Shown here: positions 1-7,118 of the stretch, piece by piece | Numbering within the stretch: position 1 is the first letter of the stretch | Layout: every line of letters begins with the position of its first letter | Origin: Patescibacteria group bacterium | GTDB taxonomy: Bacteria; Patescibacteriota; Microgenomatia; UBA1400; MFAQ01 | DNA: 9,892 nt | Direction: 5' to 3' | NCBI GenBank assembly: GCA_018817845.1 | Contig: JAHITH010000059.1 | Location: forward strand, 1 to 9,892 | Translations under genes and position numbers: made by a program | The notes under the pieces: model-generated | Database searches by the model: none | The model's input: only the letters and a program-made list of their open reading frames with translations | Told to the model about the DNA's origin: nothing

Positions 1-2398
1 CAGATAGCTGTTTGATGGTGTTTTTGGTAATACGACCCATACCTGTGTCTATGATTAACCTAACAGGATTATCTTTTGAGAATGACTGCCAAGTTTTTTC
101 TGTTAAATCTTCTGTTGTGTTCATCCACATTTGAATTACCAGTTTCTTTCTTTCGTCGTTGGTAATAAGACCTAGCTTAAAGTTGTTTTCTATTTCTTTG
201 GCTTTTTGATTGGCTGCTTCGATAACTTTGTCTTTGTCTTTATATAGTTCGTTGTCTGTTATGGCAAATGATAAACCAGATATCATGCCTGTTTCAAAAC
301 CTAGATCTTTAACAGAGTCGATTAGTTTGACTACTTCTTTGTTGGCACTTTGATCAATGGCTTTTTTAAATAAAGTACTAATTTTGTTTCTGGTTAAACC
401 GTGGTTAATAAAATCCCAATTTGAAGGTAAGATTTCATTAAACATAATTCTGCCTATGGTAGTTTCGGTGATCTTTGTGGATGTTGACGATAAACGAACC
501 TTAATAAGCTGGCGAAGTTTTATTTGACTGGTTTGGTAGGCCTGTTTGGCCTCTTTAGAGGATGAGAAAATGGTTGGTTGGTTTGTAAATTGAGGGTTAA
601 CCGAAGTGAGGTAATAGATACCAACGGCCATTTCTTTTTTGTCTGGAATACTCTCTGGATGCCCATCTGATGGCTTGAGTAGATTTTTCTCTGGAAGCAT
701 GTATTTAATGGCTTCTTTTCTGGCTTTTTTGGTTAGGGGTACATGGACGGCCATTTGGTCTCCGTCAAAATCTGCATTAAAACCAGCGCAAACTACTGGG
801 TGTAATCTTATGGCAGAACCTTCTACTAATACGGGCCAGAAAGCTTGAATAGAGAGTTTGTGTAGTGTGGGGGCACGATTTAAGAGAACGGGGTGTTTCT
901 TGGTGACTTTTTCAAGTATGTCAAATACTTCTGATTGACGTTTGTCTATTATGTCTTTAGCCGCTCTTATGTTTGGAGCCAAATCTTGTTTTATTACTTC
1001 GTGGAGTACAAATGGTTTAAACATCTCTAAGGCCATGTCTTTAGGAATTCCGCATTGGTTTAGTTTTAGTTCTGGGCCAACAACTATGACCGAGCGACCT
1101 GAGTAGTCTACACGTTTTCCTAATAAGTTTTGGCGAAAACGACCCTGCTTACCCTTTAGGGTATCGGATAGACTCTTAAGAGTTCTACCAGCCCTGGTTC
1201 TGCGGCTAGTTTTTGCTTGAGAAGCGTCGATTAAAGAGTCAACGGATTCCTGAAGCATTCTTTTTTCGTTTCTAACAATTATATTTGGGGCTCCTAGATC
1301 TAATAGATGCTTAAGTCGATTATTTCTGTTGATAACTCTTCTATATAAATCATTGGAGTCGGAGGTTGCAAACCTGCCGCCAGACAACTGAACCATTGGT
1401 CTTAAATCGGGAGGCATGACTGGCAACACACGGAGTATCATCCATTCTGGGTTAATCTCTGCACCTAAAAGCCCTTGAGCTACTTGAAGCCGCTTGATGG
1501 CTCTTAGTCGTTTGGCTTCTGAGCTACTATTTAACTCTTCTTTTAGGGTCGCAACTAATGATTCTAAGTTGACCTTTTTAATTGCTTCAAGAATGACTTC
1601 TGCGCCCATACCGACCGTTAGCCAGTCGCCAACGTTGTAGTCTAAGAGTTTTTCATACTCTGAATCGGACAGAAGTCCGTTTGATTTTATTTGTTTTATT
1701 AGAGCGGTTAATAGGTTATATATCTCTTCAACCATGGTAATTTCTGCGACCATTTGTTCTCTTTGGGAAGCTATTAAACGTTTTGTTTCTGTTTTTAAGA
1801 CATCTATTTTTAAAACTAGTTCGTCTTTTACCTTAATGTCTTTTTTAAGTTTACTTAGATCTTTTTGGGCTTGCTTTTTTAGTTTTTCTATTTGCTTGTT
1901 AAATTTTTGACGGATTTCGTCTGTTTTATTTTTTAACTCGATTTCTATAGTTTTTAAGGCCTGTTCTTGTTTATCTTGGTCAACAGAAAGTATTAAATAT
2001 TTAGAGAAATAAATAATCGAAGTAAGACTTTTGGGGGGGATGTCTAATAAAAGAGATATTTTTGATGGTGCTCCCTTAAAAAACCATACGTGGCAAACTG
2101 GAGAGGCCAATTCTATGTGGCCCATTCTTTCTCTACGAACCCTGCTTTGAGTAACTTCTACGCCACATTTATCACAAACTATACCTCTGAACCGGACTCG
2201 TTTATACTTACCGCAATAACATTCCCAGTCTTTGGTAGGACCAAAAATTCTTTCACAAAATAGACCATCTTTTTCTGGCTTTTGAGTTCTGTAGTTAATA
2301 GTTTCTGGTTTGGTGACTTCACCATGGGACCAGCTACGAATTTCATCTGGCGATGCTAGACATATTTTTAAGCTGGAAAATGTAGTGGCGGTTTTCAT
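1..2398 (-). CDS. rpoC: RNA polymerase subunit beta' (partial, C-terminus beyond left edge)
   Basis: This is the catalytic beta' subunit of DNA-dependent RNA polymerase, which forms the active centre and clamp with beta. The ATG at 2398 opens a frame with no stop to the left edge, giving about 799 residues. Visible in order: the zinc-binding site C60-x-C62 and C75-xx-C78; a charged coiled-coil segment at about 140-220; clamp/rudder sequence around residues 310-400; the bridge to the active site (GKRVDYSGRSVIVVGP); and the Mg-binding motif NADFDGDQM, with aspartates D543, D545 and D547 (E. coli D460, D462, D464). The trigger loop and second zinc site would lie outside the window. It follows rpoB after three bases in the same frame. 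No Shine-Dalgarno is seen, so translation is probably coupled to rpoB. The 80-residue shift of the active site relative to E. coli comes from the coiled-coil insertion. Identity is certain. Confidence 0.98.
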   Translation of the reverse strand, partial: MKTATTFSSLKICLASPDEIRSWSHGEVTKPETINYRTQKPEKDGLFCERIFGPTKDWECYCGKYKRVRFRGIVCDKCGVEVTQSRVRRERMGHIELASPVCHVWFFKGAPSKISLLLDIPPKSLTSIIYFSKYLILSVDQDKQEQALKTIEIELKNKTDEIRQKFNKQIEKLKKQAQKDLSKLKKDIKVKDELVLKIDVLKTETKRLIASQREQMVAEITMVEEIYNLLTALIKQIKSNGLLSDSEYEKLLDYNVGDWLTVGMGAEVILEAIKKVNLESLVATLKEELNSSSEAKRLRAIKRLQVAQGLLGAEINPEWMILRVLPVMPPDLRPMVQLSGGRFATSDSNDLYRRVINRNNRLKHLLDLGAPNIIVRNEKRMLQESVDSLIDASQAKTSRRTRAGRTLKSLSDTLKGKQGRFRQNLLGKRVDYSGRSVIVVGPELKLNQCGIPKDMALEMFKPFVLHEVIKQDLAPNIRAAKDIIDKRQSEVFDILEKVTKKHPVLLNRAPTLHKLSIQAFWPVLVEGSAIRLHPVVCAGFNADFDGDQMAVHVPLTKKARKEAIKYMLPEKNLLKPSDGHPESIPDKKEMAVGIYYLTSVNPQFTNQPTIFSSSKEAKQAYQTSQIKLRQLIKVRLSSTSTKITETTIGRIMFNEILPSNWDFINHGLTRNKISTLFKKAIDQSANKEVVKLIDSVKDLGFETGMISGLSFAITDNELYKDKDKVIEAANQKAKEIENNFKLGLITNDERKKLVIQMWMNTTEDLTEKTWQSFSKDNPVRLIIDTGMGRITKNTIKQLS

Positions 2399-2401
2399 GA
2401 G

Positions 2402-5400
2402 TTATTTATTAGTAATTACATTGCTAGATACGTGCTCTGGTACTTGACTTTCTTCACTTGAGTCTTTTTCCGTTTCTTTGTTGGATACCGTTTCGATTTT
2501 ACCCATTGGTAGTACAGATAGACTGAGTGCGTTTAGCTCTTTTACCAAGACTTTGAACGACTCTGGAAGAGATGGCTCTGGAATAGGCAGACCTTTAACC
2601 ATAGCTTCAAAGGCTTTGGAACGACCAACTACGTCATCTGACTTAATGGTGAGCATTTCTTGAAGAATGTGCGCGGCTTTATGAGCCTCTAGGGCCCAGA
2701 CTTCCATTTCTCCAAGTCTTTGACCACCTCTTTGAGCCTTACCACCCAAGGGTTGTTGGGTAACCAGAGAGTAGGGGCCTGTAGAGCGGGCATGAGTTTT
2801 GTCCTCTACCATGTGGATTAACTTTAGGATGTAAGCTATACCGATGGCAGTTTCTTCAAGAAATTTTTCTCCAGTCCTGCCGTCGTAAAGTTGCGTCTTA
2901 CCAGAAGCGGATAAACCAGCTTCAGTTTGAAGTTTGTTGATTTTTTCTTCTGAGATCTGTTCAAAAACAGGTACGGCGATCTTTTTGTCTTGAGCTTCGG
3001 CGGCTATACCTAACTGTGCCTCAAGTAACTGACCTAAATTCATTCTAGCCAAAACTGACAATGGTGAAATTATTATGTCTATTGGACGTCCACTGGCTAG
3101 ATAGGGCATGTCGGCCGTAGGAACAATTTTACTGATAACTCCTTTATTGCCGTGTCTGCCAGCCAGCTTGTCACCCACGGTAATTTTTCTTAGTTGGGCT
3201 ACCTGAACTTTTACTTGCTGAATTACTCCTGGACTTAGTTCATCTCCCCTATCTCTATCTAGAATTTGAACGTTAACAATCACTCCTTGATCTCCGTGAG
3301 GAAGCCTGAGAGAAGTGTCTCTTACTTCTCTAGCTTTTTCACCAAAAATGGCTCTTAACAACCTTTCTTCTGCAGTTAATTCGGTTTCTCCTTTTGGAGC
3401 AATTTTGCCAACCAAAATATCCCTTGGACCTACAACTGAACCAGGAACAATAATTCCATCTAGTCCTAAGTACCTAAGATCTTGTTCAGACACGTTGGGA
3501 ATGTCATTAGTTAGTTCCTCTGGACCCAGCTTGGTGTCCATAACCTCAGCGGTATGTTCACTTATATGAATGGAGGAAAGTAGGTCTTTCTCAAGCAACC
3601 TGCTTGAAACAACAATGGCGTCTTCGTAACCTAAGCCCTCGAATGACATATAAGCTATTAGCAAGTTTTGACCTAAGGCCAGCTCTCCACCATCTGAAGC
3701 GGGTCCGTTGATTATAAGATCGTCTAGCTCAACTCTGTCACCAACGATCACTAGTGGGTTTTGAGAATAACTAGTATTTTGAGAGGTTCTGTAAAATTTT
3801 CTAATTTGATATGTCTCTATATTGTTTTTTATCTGAATATAACCGTAGTCTGTTTGCAATTTGTTTTTATTGGCTTCAGTGGCATCTTTTTCCGAGATTT
3901 TTATGCTAACATGTTGGGCATCGGAAGAAACTACTGTTCCAGCGTGACGGGCTTTGACCACCCAACCCATGGAACTGGCAATTGCTCCTTCCATACCCGT
4001 TCCAACTACGGGAGATTCTGGTTTTAAAAGTGGAACAGCCTGTGTTTGCATGTGGCTGCCCATTAGGGCTCTAATGCCGTCATCGTGATGCACAAAAGGA
4101 ATGAGCGAGGCGGAAGTACTAACTACCTGACGAGGCACCACATCAATGTATTGAACCCTGTTGACATCGGCCTCGATAAATTCGCCCTGATAGCGACAGG
4201 CAATCCATTTGTCAGTGATGTAACCGTTTTGTTGACCAACCCCGGCATGAGTAATATAGTAGTCTTCTTCATCATCTGCGGTTAGATACGTGATCTCTTT
4301 ACCAATTTTCATTAGCTGTTTGTTGTCCTTACTGACCTGTTCTACTTTTAAGTAAGGAGCCTGGAGGAAACCATATTTATTCACGTTGGTGAAAAGAGCT
4401 AGATAGGTAACCAGTCCAATATTGGGACCTTCTGGAGATCTAATGGGGCCTATTTTGGAATATTGACTGTTATGAATATCTCTCATAGAGAAACTAGCTC
4501 TTTCTTTAGTTACACCACCAGGTCCCATAACAGTAACTCTACGAATTGTATCTATTTCAGACAAGGGGTTAATTTGGTCAAGTATGGCACTTAATCGATT
4601 GCGACGGAAAAATTCTGCTATGGCAGCAACCACTGGACGCGGATTGACAAAACTGGCAGGCGTGTGTAGCTCTTCTGGTTTAGCAAGACTCATTTTTTCG
4701 CGAATGGATCGCTCTAAACTTAGCAATCCTCTTCTTAAAGCTGTTTGGTTAACTAACTCTCCTACTTGGCGTAGCCTACGATTAGCTAGATGGTCAATAT
4801 CGTCGGTTTTCCCTTTTCCGTTTTGAAGAGCTATTAAATACTTAATTGTGGCAACTAAGTCGTCTTTGGTTAGAGTGGTGGTGGTTTGCTGAGAAGAATA
4901 AAGGCCAGTTAGCTTCTTGTTTATTTTGTATCTGCCAACTTCTCCTAAATTATAGCGACGACTATCAAAAAACATTTGTTTCAGCAGGTTCTTGGCGTTT
5001 TCAATTATGGCGGGTTCTCCAGGGCGAATTTTTTCGTAGAATTCAAGTAGCGCTTCATCTGTGTTTGAACTTGAGTCTTTAAGTAAGGTGGTGGCTATAT
5101 ATGGATGTTCCTCATCTGTATCGACGTCATTGAATAAGCTTTCAATTTCTTCGTTGGTTGAGAAGCCAATAGCTCTTAGCAAAGTGGTAACCGAGATTTT
5201 TCTGCGACGATCAATACGGACTGATAAGTGATCATTTTTACTTACCATGATTTCTATCCAAGATCCATGAATAGGTCTAATTTCAGCCTTGTAAAGATGG
5301 CGACCTGATTGAGGGTCTAGCTCCCGAGTAAAATACACCCCTGGGCTTCTTACCAACTGATTAATGACAACTCTTTCTACACCATTGATGACAAATGTGC

Positions 5401-5746
5401 CAATAGACGTCATTAGGGGAATGTCTCCCAAGAAAACCTTTTTTTCTTGAACTTGGTTGGTTTTAAGATTGGTAAGTTTGGCCATGGCCCATAAAGGGGC
5501 GTCAAAAGTAATTCCTTTTTCTAGGGCTTCTTTGGGAGTGATCTGGGGGTTATCGATTTTATGACTTAAAAATTCGAACTGAAAAGCTTTACCACTGAAA
5601 TCTTTAATAGGATTAACCCTGAGAAGTGAAGCGCCGATTTGATTATTAAGGAAGTCTGAATATGAGTCTAGTTGAATCTTGACTAAGTCAAGGATGGGTA
5701 ATTTGTGAGTTTCATTACCCCAGTTTTCTCGTTTTTTTCTAAACAT
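2402..5746 (-). CDS. rpoB: RNA polymerase subunit beta
   Basis: This is the beta subunit of RNA polymerase, 1114 residues against 1342 in E. coli, a compact form without the large lineage-specific insertions of proteobacteria. The N-terminal region includes NGVERVVINQLVRSPGVYF (about 121-139). The rifampicin region lies at 384-407, followed by GPGGVTKERASF and SPEGPNIGLV (437-446). Near the C-terminus are GDKLAGRHGNKGVISK, which carries the active-site lysines, and GGKAQRGGQRLGEMEVWALE. A hydrophilic, acidic tail of about 30 residues ends the protein. The ATG at 5746 fits the family N-terminus; no clear Shine-Dalgarno precedes it. Positions equivalent to E. coli Q513, F514, H526, S531 and L533 are A387, I388, T400, T405 and M407, so rifampicin may bind poorly (inference). 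Usual neighbours rplJ and rplL are absent; mltG lies upstream instead. Transcription likely starts at the promoter at 5842-5870. Confidence 0.99.
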   Translation of the reverse strand: MFRKKRENWGNETHKLPILDLVKIQLDSYSDFLNNQIGASLLRVNPIKDFSGKAFQFEFLSHKIDNPQITPKEALEKGITFDAPLWAMAKLTNLKTNQVQEKKVFLGDIPLMTSIGTFVINGVERVVINQLVRSPGVYFTRELDPQSGRHLYKAEIRPIHGSWIEIMVSKNDHLSVRIDRRRKISVTTLLRAIGFSTNEEIESLFNDVDTDEEHPYIATTLLKDSSSNTDEALLEFYEKIRPGEPAIIENAKNLLKQMFFDSRRYNLGEVGRYKINKKLTGLYSSQQTTTTLTKDDLVATIKYLIALQNGKGKTDDIDHLANRRLRQVGELVNQTALRRGLLSLERSIREKMSLAKPEELHTPASFVNPRPVVAAIAEFFRRNRLSAILDQINPLSEIDTIRRVTVMGPGGVTKERASFSMRDIHNSQYSKIGPIRSPEGPNIGLVTYLALFTNVNKYGFLQAPYLKVEQVSKDNKQLMKIGKEITYLTADDEEDYYITHAGVGQQNGYITDKWIACRYQGEFIEADVNRVQYIDVVPRQVVSTSASLIPFVHHDDGIRALMGSHMQTQAVPLLKPESPVVGTGMEGAIASSMGWVVKARHAGTVVSSDAQHVSIKISEKDATEANKNKLQTDYGYIQIKNNIETYQIRKFYRTSQNTSYSQNPLVIVGDRVELDDLIINGPASDGGELALGQNLLIAYMSFEGLGYEDAIVVSSRLLEKDLLSSIHISEHTAEVMDTKLGPEELTNDIPNVSEQDLRYLGLDGIIVPGSVVGPRDILVGKIAPKGETELTAEERLLRAIFGEKAREVRDTSLRLPHGDQGVIVNVQILDRDRGDELSPGVIQQVKVQVAQLRKITVGDKLAGRHGNKGVISKIVPTADMPYLASGRPIDIIISPLSVLARMNLGQLLEAQLGIAAEAQDKKIAVPVFEQISEEKINKLQTEAGLSASGKTQLYDGRTGEKFLEETAIGIAYILKLIHMVEDKTHARSTGPYSLVTQQPLGGKAQRGGQRLGEMEVWALEAHKAAHILQEMLTIKSDDVVGRSKAFEAMVKGLPIPEPSLPESFKVLVKELNALSLSVLPMGKIETVSNKETEKDSSEESQVPEHVSSNVITNK

Positions 5747-5791
5747 TGAAAGTTTCAGTTTACCTAACCTTTAGTTTTAATTAAACAGACA

Positions 5792-5825
5792 GAAAAAACC
5801 TGGCCATAACAGACTCGACCAGATT
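5792..5825 (-). terminator. Hairpin plus T tract in rpoB leader (terminator or attenuator)
   Basis: Read on the minus strand, AATCTGGTC (5825-5817) can pair with GGCCAGGTT (5805-5797). This makes a 9-bp stem with two G-U pairs and an 11-base loop, followed at once by a run of six T (5798-5793, partly in the stem). The layout is that of an intrinsic terminator. It lies downstream of the likely rpoB promoter and about 46 bases before the rpoB start. It would therefore also act on rpoB transcripts, as a partial attenuator, as well as on readthrough from mltG. The stem is only moderately GC-rich, so full termination is doubtful. Confidence 0.4.
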
Positions 5826-5841
5826 ACTGACTATGTTGGGT

Positions 5842-5870
5842 ATATTAACACTATTATTTAGGCTTGTCAA
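5842..5870 (-). promoter_or_regulatory. Likely sigma70-type promoter for rpoBC
   Basis: On the minus strand a perfect -35 hexamer TTGACA (5870-5865) is followed by exactly 17 bases and a -10 hexamer TAATAT (5847-5842, four of six matches to TATAAT). The predicted transcript would begin near 5835 and have a leader of about 90 bases before the rpoB ATG. The -35 box overlaps the TGA stop codon of mltG, so the promoter is embedded at the gene's end. The combination of exact -35, optimal spacing and position before a core operon makes it convincing. Confidence 0.75.
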
Positions 5871-6832
5871 TAGCAGTCTTTTTTCAAGTAAGTGCAGATG
5901 TTTTGATTATGTTCTTCGATTGTCTTGGCGTAACGAATCTGACCATTTGAATCGTGAAGGTAAAACCAGTAGTCAGAGGAGATAGCTTGAAATGATGCCT
6001 TAATTGCTTCAAGGCCTGGATTGGCTATTGGATCTGGGGGCAAGCCAAGATATTTATATGTGTTGTAGGGAGACGGGGTCTGAATATCGTCTTTTGTAAG
6101 ACTCTTTTTCCAGTAGTCACAGTCTGTTTGAGAACAAGTCTGACTTGCTAAGGCAAACTGAACGGTGGCGTCTATTTGAAGAGGCCAGCCTGCTTTTAAA
6201 CGCTTCTTTAAGATACCGGCAATTTCTAGCATCTCGTTGAAATTACGTGCCTCCCTTTCTAAGAGCGAGGCAAGAGTTAAAGTAGAGTTTAGGTCGGTAA
6301 CTGGAATAGCAAGATCTTCAATAACTTTATCAAATTGATCGGTAAGCTTTTTGACCACGGTTTCGGTTGAACTACCTGGATTCAGGGCATAAGTTTCTGG
6401 GAACAAGTGTCCCTCTAGTCCTTTGGTGGCTAAGACAAAGTCTTGGGCGCTAATGTTGGGAAATGAGCCTTCTATTATTAAGGCAATTTCTTCACGACGG
6501 AGACCTTCTGGTATGGTGATCCAGACTTGCTTGCTACCAGCTTCTGTTAGACTTGAGACGATCTCACCAAGATCGCTTGAAGGAGAAAGATAAAAGTAAC
6601 CGGCTTGAATATCTTTACTTATTCCCTTGGCAAGAATAAGTAGTTTGGTGGCTGGAACTGATCGGACAAGGTTTTGTTTTTTTAGATTGTTGGTTATTTG
6701 ATCTAAGTTTTGACCTTGTTGGATGACGAATTCGACTTTTTGACTAGATTTTGAATTCGCTGGGGAAGCAAGATAGAAGGAGTATAAAATTATGCTGACC
6801 AGACAAGTAATGATGATTAGAAGACGGGCCAC
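5867..6832 (-). CDS. mltG: Endolytic murein transglycosylase MltG (YceG-like)
   Basis: MltG is a membrane-anchored lytic transglycosylase that cuts nascent glycan strands and is thought to set peptidoglycan chain ends. This 321-residue protein (E. coli 340) starts with a hydrophobic segment at about 3-22, an N-terminal anchor with the enzyme outside. A LysM-like part follows (about 33-80), then the catalytic domain. Family motifs are clear: EGHLFPETY (140-148), ASLLEREA with E192 aligned to the catalytic glutamate of E. coli MltG, LQIDATVQFAL, SPYNTYKYLGLPPDPIANPG (254-273), and the closing TIEEHN. It begins at a GTG whose first base is the last base of the upstream TAG stop (TAGTG), with GAAGAAG just before, so translation is probably coupled to the zinc-ribbon gene. 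Its stop codon overlaps the rpoB promoter -35 box. Confidence 0.93.
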   Translation of the reverse strand: MARLLIIITCLVSIILYSFYLASPANSKSSQKVEFVIQQGQNLDQITNNLKKQNLVRSVPATKLLILAKGISKDIQAGYFYLSPSSDLGEIVSSLTEAGSKQVWITIPEGLRREEIALIIEGSFPNISAQDFVLATKGLEGHLFPETYALNPGSSTETVVKKLTDQFDKVIEDLAIPVTDLNSTLTLASLLEREARNFNEMLEIAGILKKRLKAGWPLQIDATVQFALASQTCSQTDCDYWKKSLTKDDIQTPSPYNTYKYLGLPPDPIANPGLEAIKASFQAISSDYWFYLHDSNGQIRYAKTIEEHNQNICTYLKKDCY

Positions 6833-7035
6833 TAGACTTCTTCAAAAAGTGCTCTTCTGTAAGTTTTGGACTTAAGGTTGTACATAAAGATACGTCCGCA
6901 CTTACAAGTGACCTTGCTATGACCCTTTATCTTGGCCTTAGCTACTTGTCCATTTTTTAATGAGGTCCCACAGCCTACACATTGCCCACGAGAAAGTAAC
7001 CAGGCCTGAACTGGAGAAATTATATTTTTGAACAC
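6832..7035 (-). CDS. Small zinc-ribbon protein of unknown function
   Basis: A 67-residue basic protein with two cysteine pairs, C19-xx-C22 and C44-x-C46 (CVGCG and CKCG), spaced as in a zinc ribbon. The rest is lysine- and arginine-rich, ending YRRALFEEV. I do not recognise a named family. Nucleic-acid or protein binding is possible but not shown. The only plausible start before the first cysteine is GTG at 7035. It lies just below a good promoter (7066-7094) with a leader of about 24 bases and no clear Shine-Dalgarno. Its TAG stop overlaps the mltG start by one base, so the two genes form an operon and are likely translated together. Cysteine conservation and coupling make a real gene likely despite its size. 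Confidence 0.72.
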   Translation of the reverse strand: MFKNIISPVQAWLLSRGQCVGCGTSLKNGQVAKAKIKGHSKVTCKCGRIFMYNLKSKTYRRALFEEV

Positions 7036-7037
7036 TG

Positions 7038-7067
7038 TTGTCTTTAGTAATTAATAACTTAGATTAT
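7038..7067 (+). promoter_or_regulatory. Weak candidate promoter for the FemAB gene pair
   Basis: On the plus strand TTGTCT (7038-7043) and GATTAT (7062-7067) are separated by 18 bases. Each matches the sigma70 consensus at four of six positions. The site would start transcription near 7074, ahead of the preferred ATG at 7119. In AT-rich DNA such matches arise by chance, so this is tentative. It gains some weight because a plus-strand promoter is needed in this short gap. Confidence 0.25.
7046..7059. promoter_or_regulatory. Dyad AGTNATTAATNACT, possible operator
   Basis: The 14 bases AGTAATTAATAACT form an inverted repeat with one mismatched pair. The dyad lies between the -10 box of the minus-strand promoter (7066-7071) and the zinc-ribbon start, at or near the predicted transcription start. 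It also falls within the spacer of the weak plus-strand promoter. A regulator bound there could affect both directions. AT-rich dyads are common by chance, so confidence is low. Confidence 0.25.
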
Positions 7068-7094
7068 TCTACCAAGTTCGCAATGGAATCGCAA
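7066..7094 (-). promoter_or_regulatory. Likely promoter for zinc ribbon-mltG operon
   Basis: On the minus strand TTGCGA (7094-7089) is followed by 17 bases and TAGAAT (7071-7066). These match the -35 consensus at four of six positions and the -10 at five of six. Transcription would start near 7059, about 24 bases before the GTG of the zinc-ribbon gene. The promoter lies inside the longest possible reading of the divergent FemAB gene but outside it if that gene starts at 7119. Confidence 0.55.
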
Positions 7095-7118
7095 CGCATA
7101 GCTGGTAAAATAAAGGTC

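Noticed and set aside
639..848. Plus-strand frame of 69 codons opposite rpoC, and similar frames opposite rpoB
   Set aside because: They are antisense shadows of strongly conserved polymerase coding sequence with no ribosome-binding site or family likeness.
81..1600. GAATGAC words within rpoC resembling the ends of the repeat units
   Set aside because: They are isolated seven-base matches in conserved coding sequence without the AGATTC partner or any hairpin.
5747..5775. Possible AAAG/CTTT hairpin just before the rpoB ATG hiding a ribosome site
   Set aside because: Only four contiguous pairs with a bulge are needed to extend it, too weak to claim in AT-rich DNA.
7038..7118. TTG (7038) or ATG (7083) as start of the first FemAB gene
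   Set aside because: Neither has a Shine-Dalgarno. The extra residues do not resemble the family, and they would cover the divergent promoter. They remain possible alternatives.
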